64,000 bases of DNA from SB25 sp029560875 (GTDB lineage: Bacteria > Bacteroidota > Bacteroidia > Bacteroidales > Tenuifilaceae): positions 1 through 64,000 of the forward strand of contig DAOOPM010000005.1 of NCBI GenBank assembly GCA_035388225.1. The letters run 5' to 3'. The notes under the pieces were generated by a model. The model was not told the DNA's origin. It made no database searches and worked only from the letters and a program-made list of their open reading frames with translations. Shown one piece after another: positions 60,521-64,000 of this stretch. Position numbers and translations under genes: made by a program. How positions within the stretch are numbered: the first letter of the stretch is position 1; every line of letters begins with the position of its first letter.

Positions 60521-61597
60521 ATGGAAGAGTTCAAAGTACTGGCAATTAACCCTGGTTCTACATCAACCAAAATTGCTGTTTACCGAAACAACAAATCTGT
60601 ATTTCTTAAGAACATTAAGCACACTGCTGAGGAGATTGCTCAGTTTAAGACTATTACCGATCAGTTTGGCTTTCGTAAGGAAATTATCCTTAGAGAGTTA
60701 AAAGAGGCTGGAATCGATGTTAACAAGATTTCCGCTATTGTTGGTCGTGGTGGTTTGCTTAAGCCAATTGAGTCTGGTGTTTACGAGGTGAACGATCAGA
60801 TGAAAAATGATCTTAGGAATAGCATTATGGGCGAACATGCCAGCAACTTGGGCGCATTAATTGCCGATGATATTGCAAAATCGTTGCCATCGGCTAAGGC
60901 CTACATTGCAGACCCTGTTGTGGTAGACGAGATGGATGAAGTGGCTCGTATTGCCGGTCATCCAAAGTTCAAACGTGTGTCAATTTTCCATGCACTTAAC
61001 CAGAAAGCGATTGCGCGTTTACACGCAAAATCGCTCGATAGAAAGTACGAGGAGATGAATATCATCGTAGCTCACCTGGGTGGCGGTATTTCCGTTGGCG
61101 CTCATCGTCTGGGACGTGTTGTTGATGTGAACAATGCCCTCGATGGCGATGGTCCATTTTCACCAGAGCGTGCAGGAACAATTCCTGCAGGTCAGCTAGC
61201 AAAACTTTGCTTTAGCGGAGAGGTAACTTTGGATGAGGTAAAAAAGATGCTCACCGGAAAAGGTGGTTTAGTGGCTCACGCTGGAACCAACGATGCTTAC
61301 GAGATAGAGTTAAAAGCACGAAGCGGTGATGCTAAAGCAAAATTGTTGCAGGATGCCATGTCTTATAACGTTGGTAAAGCAATTGCTGCAATGGCAGGTA
61401 CTCTTAAAGGAAAGGTTGACGCCATTATTCTTACTGGAGGTATTGCTCACAATGTTTACCTTGTGGAGTATGTTAAGGAGATGGTAGGATTTATAGCTCC
61501 CGTAGCAGTATATCCTGGCGAGGACGAAATGCAAGCACTTGCAATGAATGGCCTTATGGTTCTTAAAGGCGAAGTAATGCCTAGAGAATACAGATAA
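60521..61597 (+). CDS. buk: Butyrate kinase
   Basis: A 358-residue ASKHA-fold kinase, shorter than AckA as expected. INPGSTSTKIAVYRN, FRKEIILRELKEAGID, GRGGLLKPIESGVYEVND, IADPVVVDEMDEVARIAG, HLGGGISVGAHRLGRVVDVN, GPFSPERAGTIP and LTGGIAHN are all family marks. It makes ATP with butyrate or isobutyrate from the acyl phosphate provided by Ptb. 21 nt after ptb. A good terminator ends the operon. Confidence 0.93.
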   Translation: MEEFKVLAINPGSTSTKIAVYRNNKSVFLKNIKHTAEEIAQFKTITDQFGFRKEIILRELKEAGIDVNKISAIVGRGGLLKPIESGVYEVNDQMKNDLRNSIMGEHASNLGALIADDIAKSLPSAKAYIADPVVVDEMDEVARIAGHPKFKRVSIFHALNQKAIARLHAKSLDRKYEEMNIIVAHLGGGISVGAHRLGRVVDVNNALDGDGPFSPERAGTIPAGQLAKLCFSGEVTLDEVKKMLTGKGGLVAHAGTNDAYEIELKARSGDAKAKLLQDAMSYNVGKAIAAMAGTLKGKVDAIILTGGIAHNVYLVEYVKEMVGFIAPVAVYPGEDEMQALAMNGLMVLKGEVMPREYR

Positions 61598-61616
61598 TCA
61601 TCACATAATAAAAGGA

Positions 61617-61643
61617 AAAGGAGCCTTTTGGCTCCTTTTTTTA
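61617..61643. terminator. Terminator of the ackA-ptb-buk operon
   Basis: AAAGGAGCC, loop TTTT, GGCTCCTTT, followed by a T run. The gene on the other strand ends close by, and the stem has A-rich DNA on that side too. Confidence 0.9.
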
Positions 61644-61664
61644 TGAGGTATAAGTTGCTTGTAT

Positions 61665-62381
61665 TTATGGATTGGTTGTAGTAACAGGCAATATTTTTCC
61701 ATTAAAGTATTTTTTCCCGTTAACAGCAAAATCAACAATGAATTCGGCCATCTCGGTTGCATTTATTGGGGCTTTATAGCCAGGAAAAGCCTGACGGAGC
61801 ATTTCAGTGTCAGTTGCACCAAGTGCAAGGCAATTAAAGTAGATACCTTTTTGTTTGTATTCCTCTGCAAGACATTCTGTTATTGATGCTAGAGCAGCCT
61901 TGCTTGATGCGTAAACCGATAATCCACTAAATTTTTGGCTTCCCTGGAAACCACCCATGCTGCTTATGTTAATAACGTGCCCACCTTGATTCATCGAGTG
62001 CATTAATTCTTTTGTCAGGTTTACTGCAGATGAATAGTTTACTTTTACCATCCTATCAATATCTTCGGTGGTAAGTTGCTCGAATGGTTTGTTTATTAGA
62101 AAACCAGCATTGTTGATAAGGATATCAACCATTCCAATATGCTGTTTTATATGAGGGATTAAAGTCTTACCAATTTGGTCTGTTTGCTCCAAGTCAAATA
62201 CAATAGGGTAGAGGTGTGCCTGAATATTCTCCTTGATACAGGCATTTTTTAAGTCCTTCAACTTTTGCTCGCTTCGAGCAATTGCTACTATATTGTTGTT
62301 CTCGCGGGCGGCAAATAGGCGAGCCACTTCAAACCCAATTCCTCTCGATGCTCCTGTAATAACTATATTCATGTCTTTCAA
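61665..62381 (-). CDS. Short-chain dehydrogenase/reductase (SDR)
   Basis: A 238-residue classical SDR; ATG 62372 is a possible start. It has TGASRGIG (NADP binding), INNAG, ISSMGG and YASSKAAL (the catalytic Tyr/Lys). It is likely a 3-ketoacyl or sugar reductase, but the substrate is not told by sequence. 11 nt after the GH3 gene on the same strand, so the two could be co-transcribed; no functional link is obvious. Confidence 0.85.
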   Translation of the reverse strand: MKDMNIVITGASRGIGFEVARLFAARENNNIVAIARSEQKLKDLKNACIKENIQAHLYPIVFDLEQTDQIGKTLIPHIKQHIGMVDILINNAGFLINKPFEQLTTEDIDRMVKVNYSSAVNLTKELMHSMNQGGHVINISSMGGFQGSQKFSGLSVYASSKAALASITECLAEEYKQKGIYFNCLALGATDTEMLRQAFPGYKAPINATEMAEFIVDFAVNGKKYFNGKILPVTTTNP

Positions 62382-62392
62382 TTGATTGATTT

Positions 62393-64000
62393 TTATTTTA
62401 TTATGACGGGATTTCCGCTTACTGTTAATGTGTCGCTTTCTCCATTCGCATATTTTGGTTGACCTCCACCAACAAAAATATCAATCTTTCCAGATGTTTC
62501 TATACTGTTACCGTTTAAATCGATTTTGGCAAAATCGGAGGGTTTAAGTACAAATTTAATCTTTTGTTTTTCCTGTGGATTTAATGACACCCTTTTAAAA
62601 GCCTTGAGGGCGCATATAGGTGTTGGAGTGGTGCTATTTATATGTGATATGTAGAGTTGAACTACTTCATCACCCGATATTTTACCAGTATTTTGGACTT
62701 CAACTTCTACCTCTAAATTTTCACCCGTATTAATTTCTTGATTGAACTTTAGATTCGAATACTTGAATTCAGTATAACTAAGACCATAACCAAAAGGATA
62801 TCTGACCTCACCTTTATAATATCTATATGTGCGGTTTTCCATTGAATAGTCTTCAAAATCGGGTAAATCCGCATCATTTTTATATGTTGTAATGGGCATT
62901 CGGCCAGCGGGATTGTATTTCCCGAATAGGACATCCACTATTGCATCGCCAGCAGATTGCCCTCCGTACCAAGCCTGAAGGATTGCATCAACATTTTGAC
63001 TTTCCCATTCAAAGCTAATGGCAGAACCCGACATATTTATGAGCATAATGGGACGATTTGCCTTTTTCAACTCCTTAAGCAGTTGAGTTTGAATTTTTGG
63101 TAAAGCCATTGTGGTTCTATCGCCGCTGGCAAAACCATAATAACCACCTGCGCCTGCATCGCCTGCTTCACCCTCATAATCGGCTGAAATTCCTCCAATA
63201 AAAAGGATTACATCGGCACTGCTAACACTTTTTGATATCTCAGAAATTGATGGAGCATTGTTTAATGTGTCAACAATTCCTACACCCTGATAGAAAGTTA
63301 TTTTCAGTTTATCGCCATATCTATTTAGTAGGCTTTGATATGGAGTTGTGCATGATGATGGAGTGCCGTTATAGTTTGCAAGAAGTGTTTTTGGATTATT
63401 CGCATTCGGACCAATTATGGCAATATTTTTAACCTTGTTTTCATCCAAAGGGAGTACTCTGTTTTCATTTTTAAGGAGTACTATCGATTGTTGAGCCATT
63501 AAGTAAGCGTGTTGTTTGTGCTCATCACAATCGAGTTTTGAACGGTCGATACTAGCGTATGGAACCTTTTCCTGTGGGTCGAATATTCCAAGTTGAAATT
63601 GTATTTTGAGTAATCTCTTTAACGATACATTTAGTTGTTCTTCGGTAATGCTTCCCGATTTTACTGCATCAATTAATTTATGGTATAATGAGCCGCACTC
63701 TAGGTCAGAGCCCGAGAGTAGAGCATCGCTTATTGCTTCAATTTCAGATGAATGCGTATTGTGGAAGTTTAGAAAATCGGAAATTGCCCAGCAATCAGTT
63801 GTAACATATCCATTAAAAGCCCATTTTTTGCGGAGAATATTGTTGAGCAGTGTATCGTTTGCACAGCACGGAGTACCAGCAAATCTATTGTAAGCGCACA
63901 TAACACCATGAACCTTTTCGTTAACTATCAGGTGCTTAAATGCCGGTAAATATGTGTCCCATAAATCGTAAGCCGAAACGTTGACGTTGAATGAATGCCT
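62393..64000 (-). CDS. Glycoside hydrolase family 3 (beta-xylosidase/glucosidase), N-terminus cut by the window edge
   Basis: The frame stays open through the right window end, so about 535 C-terminal residues are visible. The visible part starts in domain 1 with HSFNVNVSAYDLWDTYLPAF and VMCAYNRFAG, and carries the nucleophile Asp in YVTTDCWAIS. Domain 2 has IGPNANNP, GGISADYEGEA and the acid/base region around FASGDRTTMALP. The fibronectin-III-like C-terminus ends at KIDIFVGGG. GGISADYEGEA and TTDCWAI point to the xylosidase-like branch. Probably exported, but the signal is outside. It acts on xylan or beta-glucan oligosaccharides. Confidence 0.88.
   Translation of the reverse strand, partial: RHSFNVNVSAYDLWDTYLPAFKHLIVNEKVHGVMCAYNRFAGTPCCANDTLLNNILRKKWAFNGYVTTDCWAISDFLNFHNTHSSEIEAISDALLSGSDLECGSLYHKLIDAVKSGSITEEQLNVSLKRLLKIQFQLGIFDPQEKVPYASIDRSKLDCDEHKQHAYLMAQQSIVLLKNENRVLPLDENKVKNIAIIGPNANNPKTLLANYNGTPSSCTTPYQSLLNRYGDKLKITFYQGVGIVDTLNNAPSISEISKSVSSADVILFIGGISADYEGEAGDAGAGGYYGFASGDRTTMALPKIQTQLLKELKKANRPIMLINMSGSAISFEWESQNVDAILQAWYGGQSAGDAIVDVLFGKYNPAGRMPITTYKNDADLPDFEDYSMENRTYRYYKGEVRYPFGYGLSYTEFKYSNLKFNQEINTGENLEVEVEVQNTGKISGDEVVQLYISHINSTTPTPICALKAFKRVSLNPQEKQKIKFVLKPSDFAKIDLNGNSIETSGKIDIFVGGGQPKYANGESDTLTVSGNPVIIK

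Noticed and set aside
1..64000. tRNA, rRNA or CRISPR arrays
   Set aside because: No tRNA-like cloverleaf, rRNA segment or regularly spaced identical repeats were recognised on reading. A tRNAscan-SE and Infernal run would be needed to exclude small RNAs.

Overview
The window reads as a chromosomal segment of an anaerobic, fermentative member of the Bacteroidota, most likely Bacteroidales or a close relative. The reasons are: promoters of the Bacteroidota type (TAnnTTTG near -7, TTTG near -33); few Shine-Dalgarno sequences; two genes resembling gliding/type IX secretion components (GldN-like, GldK-like); families typical of the phylum (DUF4301, SIMPL, tandem DUF4389, FatA-like acyl-ACP thioesterase); and an ackA-ptb-buk acid-forming operon. 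No rRNA, tRNA, CRISPR array, integrase or transposase gene was recognised.

Layout. 1-4.3 kb: end of a flavodiiron protein, a cupin, two thioesterases and a DUF4301 protein, with gaps full of hairpin repeats. 4.4-9.4 kb: AT-rich accessory island with a P-loop ATPase and a four-gene overlapping operon that looks like an ABC-three-component (ABC-3C) conflict system. Its putative effector is a separate small protein, whose tail matches the head of the next protein. 9.6-11.6 kb: GldN-like protein and a DUF6882-like protein. 11.7-14.1 kb: second AT-rich island, a coiled-coil lipoprotein followed 3 nt later by a metacaspase. Both islands are preceded by the same 62-bp sequence. 14.4-24.2 kb: envelope and secreted proteins, including two near-identical SIMPL genes bracketing a GldK-like protein, a TlpA-like N-terminal domain protein and oligopeptidase B, then a DUF998 protein, a GT39 glycosyltransferase and an aspartyl protease with two DTGA sites. 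Six copies of one hairpin repeat end the genes between 11.6 and 20.5 kb.

24.4-37.4 kb: cold-shock protein, KefB-like antiporter, then a molybdenum-hydroxylase/purine block (MocA-like nucleotidyltransferase, YgfK-like iron-sulfur flavoprotein, two xanthine dehydrogenase subunits), a MarR-type regulator, a GreA/Rnk-like factor and a FemX-like enzyme. 37.4-42.9 kb: mnmE with a small partner, an AT-rich orphan membrane-protein gene bracketed by a 31-bp direct repeat, and an ABC-F ATPase. 42.9-49.8 kb: NSS sodium symporter with its 35-residue MetS-type partner, malic enzyme, sucD and a hybrid CHASE histidine kinase. 49.8-58.0 kb: M48 protease, two membrane proteins, a fused GlcD/GlcF-type oxidoreductase, a SpoIIE-type phosphatase and a secreted caspase-like protease.

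58.3-64 kb: ackA-ptb-buk behind a well-formed promoter, an SDR and a GH3 beta-xylosidase/glucosidase that runs off the right edge. The metabolic genes together (malic enzyme, SucD, AckA/Ptb/Buk, lactate/glycolate-type oxidase, XDH/YgfK) suggest fermentation to acetate and butyrate-type acids with purine catabolism. The main novelty candidates are the split ABC-3C operon, the lipoprotein-metacaspase pair and the shared flanks of the two islands. All family names rest on motif recognition by eye; no database search was run.
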